Source: Deltaproteobacteria bacterium
GTDB lineage: Bacteria > Desulfobacterota > Desulfobacteria > Desulfobacterales > SURF-15
Length of the DNA: 8,209 nucleotides
Reading direction: 5' to 3'
Assembly: GCA_024644775.1 (NCBI GenBank)
Contig: JAHEHB010000243.1
Span: 1-8,209 of the forward strand
A program made the position numbers and the translations under genes. Under the pieces are notes generated by a model. The model saw only the letters and a program-made list of their open reading frames with translations, had not been told where the DNA came from and ran no database searches. Positions 1-5,286 of this stretch are shown one piece after another (positions within the stretch are counted from its first letter, which is position 1; each line of letters opens with the position of its first letter).

Positions 1-1287
1 CGAAAGAATCCTATCGTGAAATGAAAGATTTTGCATGGAAAAACGAATCCCGAGCGGACAGGTGGGGTGTTCTTGAAAAAATAGGCGCATACTTTTTAAC
101 GTTCCAGTTTTTCCAGACTTAACCTCTACCGGATAAACCTCTGACCCCGATGTTACGAGGTAGTCAACTTCGGCACTGCTGCTTTTTGCGTCTCTTGCCC
201 AGAAATATATGCTTCTGTCCTCATACCAATCCATTGCTGCAAGAATCTCCTGCCCGATATATTGTTCTATGGCACCACCCAGATTAACTGTCATAAGATT
301 GTCGCTGAACATCAATTCGGCGCCTAATCCAAGTGATCTTTGCATCAGACCCACATCAAGAAACAATATCTTGAATTTTTTATCATTTGCTTGGGAGCCA
401 AGCGGAACTCCATGTCCTGAAGAATGTATCACCCTGTTCAAGCACTGAGCTTCTTCCAAAAGTAGAAGTGCCTCTTTTAAATTACGAGACTGGACGCTCG
501 GATTAACGTGGGAATACTTATATCGTTGGCCGACCATACGGGGTGCTGACTGGAAGACGTCTATGAGGTGCTTGTGTTTAGCGGTCGATGAATATTTGGA
601 AAAATCTGCCTGGTAGGTTCTGATAATAGATGTCTGAACCATATTGATTTCTTCTGGAGATATGCCTTTTAAATAGTCTGACACAACGGCTGGCATACCG
701 CCAATAATCAGGTATTTCCTTAGAAGCTTTACGAGCTCCTTGTCATATAAGGAATCGATGCCTGAGCTTATGTTGACGCTATCCAAGTGTTCTCGGAGTT
801 TGTCAAATCCCAAAGCCCCCAAGAATTCATCAAAAGAGAGCGGACCCATAAAAAGAAACGTTATGCGCCCGACAGGCATTCTGAATTTGTTACTCTTAAA
901 GGCAAATTCAACAAGAGAACCTGCTGCAATAACATGCAGCTCGGGGTATTTTTCATAAAAATAGCGCAGCGCCAATATGGCCTGCGGGCATTCTTGAATC
1001 TCATCTAAAAAGAGAAGGGTTTTGCCGGCCGTTATCTTTGATCTGGATAGAACGGATATCTTTTCCACAATCTCATTTATATTAAGCGATTGAAAACACA
1101 TCGAAAATTCCGGACGTTCTTCAAAATTCACCTCCACATAGTTTTCAAATTCTGCTTTTGCAAACTGGATGATGGAATATGTCTTTCCCACCTGACGGGC
1201 GCCCCTCACAAGGAGAGGACGTCGCACGCGACTATATTTCCACTTGACCAGTTCTTGATCAATATTTCGCAAGATGTTGGTTGTCAC
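1..1287 (-). CDS. ATP-binding protein, AAA_14/DUF4143 family (3' end beyond window)
   Basis: The minus strand is open from a GTG at 1287 to the left edge: 429 codons without a stop, so only the C-terminal tail is missing. The start is chosen because AAGAGG lies 6 bases upstream and an in-frame TAA lies 12 codons upstream. What is seen: a P-loop RGARQVGKT at residues 28-36, a Walker B LLFLDE at 91-96 followed by IQE, a sensor-like AAGSLVEF at 121-128, and the MPVGR...GPLSFDEFL stretch typical of the family. Near the C-terminus are VDYL (374-377) and VEVKSGK (387-393), the PD-(D/E)xK-like signature of the DUF4143 domain. Family members are cytoplasmic ATPases of poorly known role, often scattered in accessory regions; nuclease or DNA-related activity is only inferred. 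It has no co-directional neighbour in the window, so it is probably transcribed alone. Confidence 0.9.
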   Translation of the reverse strand, partial: MTTNILRNIDQELVKWKYSRVRRPLLVRGARQVGKTYSIIQFAKAEFENYVEVNFEERPEFSMCFQSLNINEIVEKISVLSRSKITAGKTLLFLDEIQECPQAILALRYFYEKYPELHVIAAGSLVEFAFKSNKFRMPVGRITFLFMGPLSFDEFLGALGFDKLREHLDSVNISSGIDSLYDKELVKLLRKYLIIGGMPAVVSDYLKGISPEEINMVQTSIIRTYQADFSKYSSTAKHKHLIDVFQSAPRMVGQRYKYSHVNPSVQSRNLKEALLLLEEAQCLNRVIHSSGHGVPLGSQANDKKFKILFLDVGLMQRSLGLGAELMFSDNLMTVNLGGAIEQYIGQEILAAMDWYEDRSIYFWARDAKSSSAEVDYLVTSGSEVYPVEVKSGKTGTLKSMRLFFQEHPTCPLGIRFSMQNLSFHDRILS

Positions 1288-1737
1288 TTTAGGCCTCTTT
1301 TTTGAACCAATCAGTTTAGTTTAACAGAAAAGTGCTTAAAAATATATTTTTTCTACGAATTAAACAAGTATATTATTATCACATATTGAATAAAATACAA
1401 GGTTAAATAGATAAAGATCAATCCATGCACCGTCATTCTTACCCATAACATACTGAAACTATTTTCATTACGAGGGATGATAGTGAGCGGGGATCGTCGC
1501 ACTGACCGGCAAGGTTGCCGATGTGAATCCCGAAATCAGGAAAATTATAAAAAATAAGCTTTTCTTGGGATGAAATATGAAAGGCACGAAGAAATTTGAG
1601 AAAGCTTCCCCAATTGAAAGTTGTCAACGGTCAGCGAACAGGCGATAACATCCAAAGAATTGACATAGCTCACGCATAAGTGAGATATAGGTAATACTTA
1701 GCGAATTCGGTTCATTGTTTTATCTAAGGAGACGTCG
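1288..1737. other. Intergenic region between two divergent genes; no gene supported
   Basis: These 450 bases separate the leftward ATPase from the rightward dehydrogenase, so both promoters should lie here. Positions about 1315-1430 are very AT-rich and offer a weak minus-strand promoter for the ATPase (TTGTTT as complement of 1362-1367, then TATTTT as complement of 1339-1344, 17 bases apart). Positions 1439-1680 are richer in GC and contain only short open frames on both strands, such as a 23-codon frame starting with ATG at about 1577. None has a good ribosome site or a recognisable protein signature. I see no RNA gene here. Confidence 0.5.
1660..1691 (+). promoter_or_regulatory. Possible promoter for the dehydrogenase gene
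   Basis: A perfect -35 hexamer TTGACA lies at 1660-1665. The best -10 matches are poor: GATATA at 1684-1689 with an 18-base spacer, or TATAGG at 1686-1691 with a 20-base spacer. The position, 47-78 bases ahead of the ATG at 1738, is sensible, but the -10 weakness makes the call tentative. Confidence 0.3.
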
Positions 1738-2478
1738 ATGAAAAAACTTGAAAACAAAACCGCTGTTGTAACCGGTGCGAGCAGGGGAATCGGATATGCG
1801 ATCGCTCGTGCGCTTGGCCGGGAGGGTGCCAGGATTATTGCGACAGCCCGCACAAAAGAAGCGCTTGAGGCGCTTGTCGCCCACCTCGGACAAATGGGAT
1901 CCGAAGCCATAGCCGTTTCTGCAGATATCAGCCTTGAAGCAGATATTCAACGCATCGTCGATGCGTCGGTAAGTCGATTCGGGGCCATCGACATTCTGGT
2001 CAATAACGCTGCTATCATACACCCCCGCATCGATCTGGTCGACTTTGACGTTCAATTGTGGCGCCAGGTGATCGACGTAAATCTGACCGGTGCTGCATTG
2101 CTGACAAAAGCCGTCTTACCAGGTATGATCGCAAGAAAATCGGGCAAAATCATTAACATCTCTAGTATCGGCGGGCGGAGAGGAGCCAAAAGTCGCAGCG
2201 CGTATCGTGTGTCAAAAGCAGGTCTCATCAGCCTGACCGAGAGTGTGGCAGCTGAAGTCAAACCGCACGGTATCGACGTAAACTGTATTTGTCCGGCCGG
2301 TGTTGATACGGAAGGCTACCGCGAGGCATTCGACAGCAAAGGGAGAGCTGAAAACCCGAAACTTATACTACCCGATGAAATCGCAGCGCTTACTGTTTTC
2401 CTCGCCTCCGACACAAGCTCGGCGATTACCGGTACTGCAATAGACGCCTACGGTGGCGGGAATCCGTTGTTTGCATGA
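1738..2478 (+). CDS. Short-chain dehydrogenase/reductase (classical SDR), 246 aa
   Basis: A cytoplasmic NAD(P)-dependent oxidoreductase with a Rossmann fold, of the usual classical-SDR length. What is seen: the cofactor motif TGASRGIG at residues 12-19, NNAA at 89-92, and the catalytic set Asn115, Ser143, Tyr156 and Lys160 in YRVSK. Arg16 in the glycine loop and Arg38 at the end of the second strand suggest a preference for NADP(H), by family rule. The ATG at 1738 is preceded by TAAGGAG about 6 bases upstream. The protein resembles 3-oxoacyl-ACP reductase (FabG-like) and sugar/alcohol dehydrogenase SDRs, and the C-terminus carries GTAIDAYGGG in the usual GxxxxVDGG position. The substrate cannot be read from the sequence. 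It stands alone: no partner gene lies within 400 bases on either side, and a transposable element begins 45 bases after its stop. Confidence 0.93.
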   Translation: MKKLENKTAVVTGASRGIGYAIARALGREGARIIATARTKEALEALVAHLGQMGSEAIAVSADISLEADIQRIVDASVSRFGAIDILVNNAAIIHPRIDLVDFDVQLWRQVIDVNLTGAALLTKAVLPGMIARKSGKIINISSIGGRRGAKSRSAYRVSKAGLISLTESVAAEVKPHGIDVNCICPAGVDTEGYREAFDSKGRAENPKLILPDEIAALTVFLASDTSSAITGTAIDAYGGGNPLFA

Positions 2479-2517
2479 TCGTAGCGTTACCTGGAACAAA
2501 TATAGGTTCTGTGATCA

Positions 2518-2522
2518 TAAAA
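2518..2522. repeat. Target-site duplication, left copy (TAAAA)
   Basis: TAAAA directly abuts the left terminal inverted repeat and recurs at 2821-2825 directly after the right one. The A-rich sequence makes a chance match possible, but the exact abutment to both repeats supports a 5-bp duplication. Confidence 0.65.
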
Positions 2523-2540
2523 ACACAAGTTTCGCACCCC
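2523..2540 (+). repeat. Left terminal inverted repeat of the element
   Basis: ACACAAGTTTCGCACCCC, an exact reverse complement of 2803-2820 over all 18 bases. Confidence 0.9.
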
Positions 2541-2566
2541 TTTTTCTCGGTGAATGGATGCAAGAC

Positions 2567-2598
2567 GTATGTCGGATGATATTTTTGAGGGCAAAATA
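2567..2598 (+). repeat. Subterminal inverted repeat, left copy
   Basis: This block starts GTATGTCGGATGAT and ends GGGCAAAATA. It pairs with 2745-2777 with one substitution and one extra T. It also contains the 5' arm of a local hairpin: TTTGAGGG (2584-2591), loop CAAAATA, CCCTCAAA (2599-2606). Confidence 0.85.
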
Positions 2599-2744
2599 CC
2601 CTCAAAGAGCGCTACGACAACGGCACACACGACTTTGACAATGGCGCTTAAACAAAACATAAACGTTTCAGGCATCTACATACACAGCCACTGTGCCTAT
2701 CCAGGGAGTTTGTGATCGGGTGCTGCCAACCCGCACCGTGTCAT

Positions 2745-2777
2745 TATTTTGCCCTTAAAAAATATCATCCGACATAC
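2745..2777 (-). repeat. Subterminal inverted repeat, right copy
   Basis: Read on the minus strand it begins GTATGTCGGATGAT and ends AGGGCAAAATA, nearly identical to 2567-2598. It sits 25 bases inside the right terminal repeat, mirroring the 26-base distance on the left. Confidence 0.85.
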
Positions 2778-2802
2778 ATCAACAGGCGCTCGAGTAAAAC
2801 TG

Positions 2803-2820
2803 GGGGTGCGAAACTTGTGT
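2803..2820 (-). repeat. Right terminal inverted repeat of the element
   Basis: GGGGTGCGAAACTTGTGT, an exact reverse complement of 2523-2540. Confidence 0.9.
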
Positions 2821-2825
2821 TAAAA
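2821..2825. repeat. Target-site duplication, right copy (TAAAA)
   Basis: Direct copy of the TAAAA at 2518-2522, abutting the right terminal inverted repeat of the MITE-like element. Confidence 0.65.
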
Positions 2826-2851
2826 ATATCAAACCTGAAGGGCTGTCAACA

Positions 2852-2871
2852 ATATCATTTCCCAATGATAT
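2852..2871. promoter_or_regulatory. Palindrome upstream of vapBC, possible operator
   Basis: ATATCATT (2852-2859), spacer TCCC, AATGATAT (2864-2871): a perfect 8-bp inverted repeat lying 20 bases upstream of the vapBC -35 box. VapB-type antitoxins, alone or with VapC, bind palindromes near their own promoter. This site is a candidate for such autoregulation or for an upstream regulator. A weaker 5-bp pair, CGATA (2908-2912) and TATCG (2925-2929), straddles the -10 region and is an alternative operator. Confidence 0.5.
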
Positions 2872-2890
2872 ATCTTTTTTGATCTATACC

Positions 2891-2918
2891 TTGACATTTT
2901 TACTAAACGATATATACT
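2891..2918 (+). promoter_or_regulatory. vapBC promoter (TTGACA, 16 bp, TATACT)
   Basis: A consensus -35 TTGACA at 2891-2896 and a near-consensus -10 TATACT at 2913-2918 are 16 bases apart. Transcription would begin near 2925, giving a leader of about 30 bases before the vapB ATG. Confidence 0.7.
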
Positions 2919-2954
2919 TTTCGGTATCGACTTTAACACTGAGTGGAGGTAATT

Positions 2955-3203
2955 ATGGAAACCGCTAAAATATTCATCAATGGACGGAGTCAGGCCGTCC
3001 GATTACCAAAAGCCTATCGGTTTGAAGGAAGTGAAGTGTATATCAAAAGGATATCAGAGGGGGTGCTTTTAATCCCAAAAAATCGATCTATATGGGATAC
3101 TTGGGAAAAAAATCTGATGAAGTATGACGAACCCTTTATGATTGAACGAAACCAACCAAAAATTGAACAGGAGAGAGCAGGACTGGATGAAATATTTGAT
3201 TGA
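2955..3203 (+). CDS. vapB: Type II antitoxin VapB (AbrB/SpoVT-like), 82 aa
   Basis: A DNA-binding antitoxin that neutralises the VapC ribonuclease and represses its own operon. Residues 1-40 show the swapped-hairpin AbrB/VagC fold signature ([20 protein letters not shown], then an EVYIKR strand). The C-terminal half, with WDTW near residue 53 and acidic residues before the end, is the toxin-wrapping part. The start is the ATG at 2955, because GGAGG at 2945-2949 lies 5 bases ahead; an in-frame GTG at 2943 would sit on top of that site and is rejected. The stop codon overlaps the vapC start by 17 bases, the usual translationally coupled arrangement. Length is normal for the family. The gene is AT-richer than the SDR and TRAP genes, in keeping with a mobile toxin-antitoxin module. 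Confidence 0.93.
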   Translation: METAKIFINGRSQAVRLPKAYRFEGSEVYIKRISEGVLLIPKNRSIWDTWEKNLMKYDEPFMIERNQPKIEQERAGLDEIFD

Positions 3204-3585
3204 TACCAATATTTGCATCTACATCATGAACAATCGCCCAACAGATGTTATTCAAAAATTTAAACATCTTAATCCGGGCGAGATTGGTATATCGACGATT
3301 ACCGTTTCTGAGCTCCAATATGGAGTTGCAAAAAGCACACATCGAAAAGAAAATCAGTTTCGTCTAAATAAGTTTCTAGCTCCCCTTGAAATTCTAGCCT
3401 ACAATGAAATCGCTGCCAGAACCTATGGTGAGATTCGTTTTGAATTAGAGAAATGCGGTAAATCCATTGGACCTCTCGACTTACTAATTTCAGCTCAAGC
3501 CTTAAGTCAAAACCTAATTATAGTTACAAATAATGTCAAAGAATTCAAGCGAATTAAAAACTTGAAAGTAGAAAATTGGATCTAA
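3187..3585 (+). CDS. vapC: Type II toxin VapC, PIN-domain ribonuclease, 132 aa
   Basis: A Mg-dependent endoribonuclease; the closest-looking relatives (those starting LDTNICI) cleave initiator tRNA-fMet, so that target is plausible but inferred. PIN residues seen: Asp6 in LIDTN, Glu42 in SELQYG and Asp98 in GPLDLLIS, followed by TNNVKEF (114-120) in the usual fourth position, where Asn116 or Glu119 may contribute. The start is the ATG at 3187, giving MKYLIDTN, with AGGA 4 bases upstream. A longer frame from 3142 adds 15 residues unlike any PIN N-terminus and is rejected. The 17-base overlap with vapB implies coupled translation. The length equals that of typical VapC proteins and no active-site residue is lost, so the module looks intact. 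Confidence 0.94.
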   Translation: MKYLIDTNICIYIMNNRPTDVIQKFKHLNPGEIGISTITVSELQYGVAKSTHRKENQFRLNKFLAPLEILAYNEIAARTYGEIRFELEKCGKSIGPLDLLISAQALSQNLIIVTNNVKEFKRIKNLKVENWI

Positions 3586-3713
3586 TAGTAGTCACAGAAC
3601 AAAATAATGGAGCAGATGCCTAAGGCTGTGGCACCTTGGAAAAACTTAACCTTTACGAATTACTACCGTAAAAAAAGAGAATCTAAAGGACGCCCGAAAA
3701 CAATAATAACAAT

Positions 3714-3736
3714 TATCAGGTCAAACTAACCTGATA
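3714..3736 (+). repeat. Perfect 8-bp hairpin before the SGNH hydrolase gene
   Basis: TATCAGGT (3714-3721), loop CAAACTA, ACCTGATA (3729-3736). No T-run follows on the plus strand, so it is not a standard intrinsic terminator. It sits 129 bases after vapC and 18 bases before the next start. It could be an operator, a translation-affecting leader structure or a weak terminator. Confidence 0.55.
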
Positions 3737-3754
3737 TTCAATGGTTATGTGTTA

Positions 3755-4414
3755 ATGGATACTGACCACATGCATCAAATCCTTGTTTATGCCGATTCCC
3801 TCAGTTGGGGCATCATCCCTAATACCCGTAACCGTTTCCGTTTTGATCAACGGTGGCCGGGAGTCATGGAGCTTGAACTTGCCCGCATGAGTGAATCGGT
3901 GCGGGTCATAGAAGATTGTCTTAACGGGCGTCGTACGGTTTGGGATGATCCTTTCAAACCGGGAAGAAACGGCCTCATCGGCATTGAACAACGGATCGAG
4001 GTCAATTCGCCACTGAAACTGGTCATCCTTTTCTTGGGCACTAACGATTTTCAATCCATGCATCACTACAATGCGTGGCACTCTGCCCAAGGTATCGTTG
4101 CAATCATTTGCGCTATACGCCGTGCCTCAGTTGAACCGGGTATGCCCATTCCAGAAATTCTTGTCGTTGCACCTCCAACAATTCAAAAGGCTAAGGGACA
4201 AATCGCTCCAAAAATGGAAGGCGCCGAACAAAAGGCAGTAGGCTTGACTTTAGCCATTGAGCAAGTTGCGGCGGAGCACAACTGCCCGTTTTTCGATGCC
4301 GGCTTAGTTACAAGCACAAGCAAAGTAGATGGTGTACATCTAGATGCTGAACAACATCTGGTCCTTGGCAAGGCATTGGCGGAGAAAGTAAAATCATTAT
4401 TATATGAACACTAA
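3755..4414 (+). CDS. SGNH/GDSL-family hydrolase, arylesterase/acyltransferase (MsAcT-like), 219 aa
   Basis: An esterase of the SGNH superfamily, probably cytoplasmic as no signal peptide is visible. Blocks seen: block I YADSLSWG with nucleophile Ser15, block II around Asn57-Gly58 (CLNGR), block III LGTND at 94-98 with oxyanion Asn97, and block V DGVHL with Asp192 and His195. The stretches RWPGV, NGRRTV.DDP..P.RNG, LVVAPP and EGAEQK...FFDAG match, from memory, the Mycobacterium smegmatis acyltransferase/perhydrolase MsAcT and related arylesterases. The natural substrate is unknown. The usual block I GDS is ADS here. The start is uncertain: no ribosome site is convincing, and candidates are GTG 3749, ATG 3755 and ATG 3770; the last gives MHQILVYADS, closest to the family N-terminus. 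The 3' end overlaps the ATG of a decayed merR (ATGAACACTAA), suggesting a former two-gene operon. Confidence 0.9.
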   Translation: MDTDHMHQILVYADSLSWGIIPNTRNRFRFDQRWPGVMELELARMSESVRVIEDCLNGRRTVWDDPFKPGRNGLIGIEQRIEVNSPLKLVILFLGTNDFQSMHHYNAWHSAQGIVAIICAIRRASVEPGMPIPEILVVAPPTIQKAKGQIAPKMEGAEQKAVGLTLAIEQVAAEHNCPFFDAGLVTSTSKVDGVHLDAEQHLVLGKALAEKVKSLLYEH

Positions 4415-4471
4415 AAAATTTCTCGGCTAACAGAATTGAGTTCTCACACATTGCGTTATTATGAAAAAATC
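4404..4471 (+). pseudogene. Remnant of a MerR-family regulator (N-terminal helix-turn-helix only)
   Basis: Positions 4415-4471 read KISRLTELSSHTLRYYEKI, the unmistakable start of a MerR-family DNA-binding domain (compare ISELAKLTGLSSHTLRYYEKIG in many members). The frame has no start of its own. The ATG at 4404 overlaps the hydrolase stop and would join this frame if the run of six A at 4413-4418 had one more A, giving MNTKKISRLTEL... This points to an old frameshift. The frame then breaks off after EKI, where the following TTGACT belongs to a promoter-like site, so the rest of the gene has been deleted. A chance match to SSHTLRYYEK is very unlikely. No function is expected now. Confidence 0.72.
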
Positions 4472-4492
4472 TTGACTTAGAGTTAACTCTAA
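4472..4492 (+). promoter_or_regulatory. MerR-type operator/-35: TTGACT overlapping palindrome TTAGAGTTAACTCTAA
   Basis: TTGACT at 4472-4477 is a -35-like hexamer running into a perfect 16-bp palindrome at 4477-4492. MerR-family activators bind such dyads between a -35 and a -10 placed 19-20 bases apart. Here the expected -10 position (about 4497-4503) reads CATGGGG, which is a poor -10. The site may therefore be a relic, like the merR fragment it touches, or may need different spacing. It lies 72 bases upstream of the carbonic-anhydrase-like gene. Confidence 0.6.
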
Positions 4493-4564
4493 ACGCCATG
4501 GGGCAGATATCTAAGAAATTTATTATTTTTGTCATATTGATTCATAGGTTTGGAGGTAACAAAA

Positions 4565-5041
4565 ATGAGTTGGTTAGAAGAGATACGTGAAGCAAATGGT
4601 AGGTTCAAAGAAAAAATTGATATTGATGTTCTGCCGACAGAAAGACAACCTTGCCCGTATGCAGTAGTAACATGTATGGATCCACGTGTTAATCTCGAAA
4701 GTGCTGGCATCCAACCTTTTAAACTTAATGGAGAATTGAAATCACAAGTTCGGGTCATCAGGACGATAGGAGGAATGGCAGAGAACCGGTCTCTTATTGT
4801 AGGCATTCATTTAGCAGGCTTTAAAGAGATTGCAGTTATCATGCATACCGATTGCGGCTGTAGCCTTGCATATCATAAAATTGACAGGATACCGGAAATC
4901 ATTGATTCACCCTCAATCGTCGTATTGATTGTGACGACAAATCCACACCATACTATAAGGCAAGCCATCTTCATCACGCCCTTTAGGCACCAGGTCCATA
5001 TAGTGGTAGGCGCTATTTATAACATGTCTAACCCCTTATAA
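4565..5041 (+). CDS. Beta-carbonic-anhydrase-like protein with shortened C-terminus, 158 aa
   Basis: Related to beta-class carbonic anhydrases, zinc enzymes interconverting CO2 and bicarbonate in the cytoplasm. The zinc and active-site residues are all present: Cys37 in CMDPR with the Asp39-Arg41 dyad, and His94 and Cys97 in HTDCGC. The glycine-rich RTIGGMAENRS lies at 66-76, where the family has RNAGG. The start is the ATG at 4565, with GGAGGT 7 bases upstream; a frame extending to 4550 would swallow that site. After residue 107 the protein is odd: the segment between HKID and the family-like ending HIVVGAIYNMSNPL is short and lacks the usual ...SPLLP... helix spacing. This suggests an internal deletion of perhaps 20 residues or more, so activity is uncertain. 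Expression could depend on the MerR-type site upstream. Confidence 0.82.
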   Translation: MSWLEEIREANGRFKEKIDIDVLPTERQPCPYAVVTCMDPRVNLESAGIQPFKLNGELKSQVRVIRTIGGMAENRSLIVGIHLAGFKEIAVIMHTDCGCSLAYHKIDRIPEIIDSPSIVVLIVTTNPHHTIRQAIFITPFRHQVHIVVGAIYNMSNPL

Positions 5042-5135
5042 TAACACGAATAAGCATGAAATACCTCTCCTTTTTGGCTGACATGATTAATAACTGTTAA
5101 CACCCTAAAAATCAAGGAAACTCATGCAATAACAA

Positions 5136-5205
5136 CCTGTTAAGCTAATTGGTCCCATCGGATAGCGAATCTCTTTGAAACACTATTCTATCCGAATTAA
5201 ACAGG
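5136..5205. repeat. Two-step inverted repeat between convergent genes
   Basis: The inner arms TCGGATAG (5158-5165) and CTATCCGA (5188-5195) pair perfectly around a 22-base loop. Outer arms CCTGTT (5136-5141) and AACAGG (5200-5205) also pair, with AATT (5147-5150) opposite AATT next to the inner arm. It lies between the ends of the convergent carbonic-anhydrase-like and TRAP permease genes, so a bidirectional transcript end or RNA-stabilising structure is possible. The long loop and absent T-run argue against a classical terminator. The rest of the 245-base gap shows nothing recognisable. Confidence 0.5.
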
Positions 5206-5286
5206 CTTATGTCGCTTGGATGAAGCGCTTTATTTATTTTCATAAATTGAACGAACGATTGAGAGAAGTAACACCTTTCGATCAGG

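Larger units (their letters stand above)
2523..2820. mobile_element. MITE-like non-autonomous element (298 bp) with 18-bp TIRs and TAAAA target duplication
   Basis: The element is bounded by perfect 18-bp terminal inverted repeats, ACACAAGTTTCGCACCCC at 2523-2540 and its complement at 2803-2820. Direct copies of TAAAA flank it at 2518-2522 and 2821-2825, as expected for a 5-bp target-site duplication. Inside each end, after a 25-26-base spacer, a second inverted repeat of about 32 bases recurs (2567-2598 against 2745-2777). This two-block architecture at both ends suggests extended transposase-binding ends of an insertion sequence. No transposase is encoded. A minus-strand open frame (2675 to 2487) reads through the left end as ...GVRNLCF and could be the leftover tail of one, but this is speculative. 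The IS family is not identified. The element lies between the SDR gene and vapBC and may have come in with, or near, the latter. Confidence 0.85.

Noticed and set aside
1439..1627. Minus-strand 62-codon frame in the ATPase-SDR intergenic region
   Set aside because: No ribosome site, no family signature and composition like the surrounding non-coding DNA. Competing short frames exist on the other strand (for example 23 codons from about 1577), none convincing.
2487..2675. Minus-strand 62-codon frame across the left half of the mobile element
   Set aside because: It runs through the terminal repeat into flanking DNA and has no ribosome site. A leftover transposase tail is possible, but nothing in it identifies a family, so it is only mentioned under the element.
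2700..2740. Possible integron attC-like or small RNA hairpin (GGTGC/GCACC) within the element
   Set aside because: Only a 5-bp stem, with no core-site motifs; it is best seen as part of the element's interior.
2943..2954. GTG start that would add four residues to VapB
   Set aside because: It overlaps the GGAGG ribosome site that serves the ATG at 2955.
3142..3186. N-terminal extension of VapC from 3142
   Set aside because: The PIN fold starts at MKYLIDTN from 3187; the extension overlaps vapB deeply and resembles no PIN N-terminus.
3142..5041. Idea that vapBC, the hydrolase and the carbonic-anhydrase-like gene form one defence or metabolic system
   Set aside because: Each gene has its own leader or promoter-like DNA, gaps exceed 130 bases, and no functional link is known between these families. 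Co-location in an accessory region explains it better.
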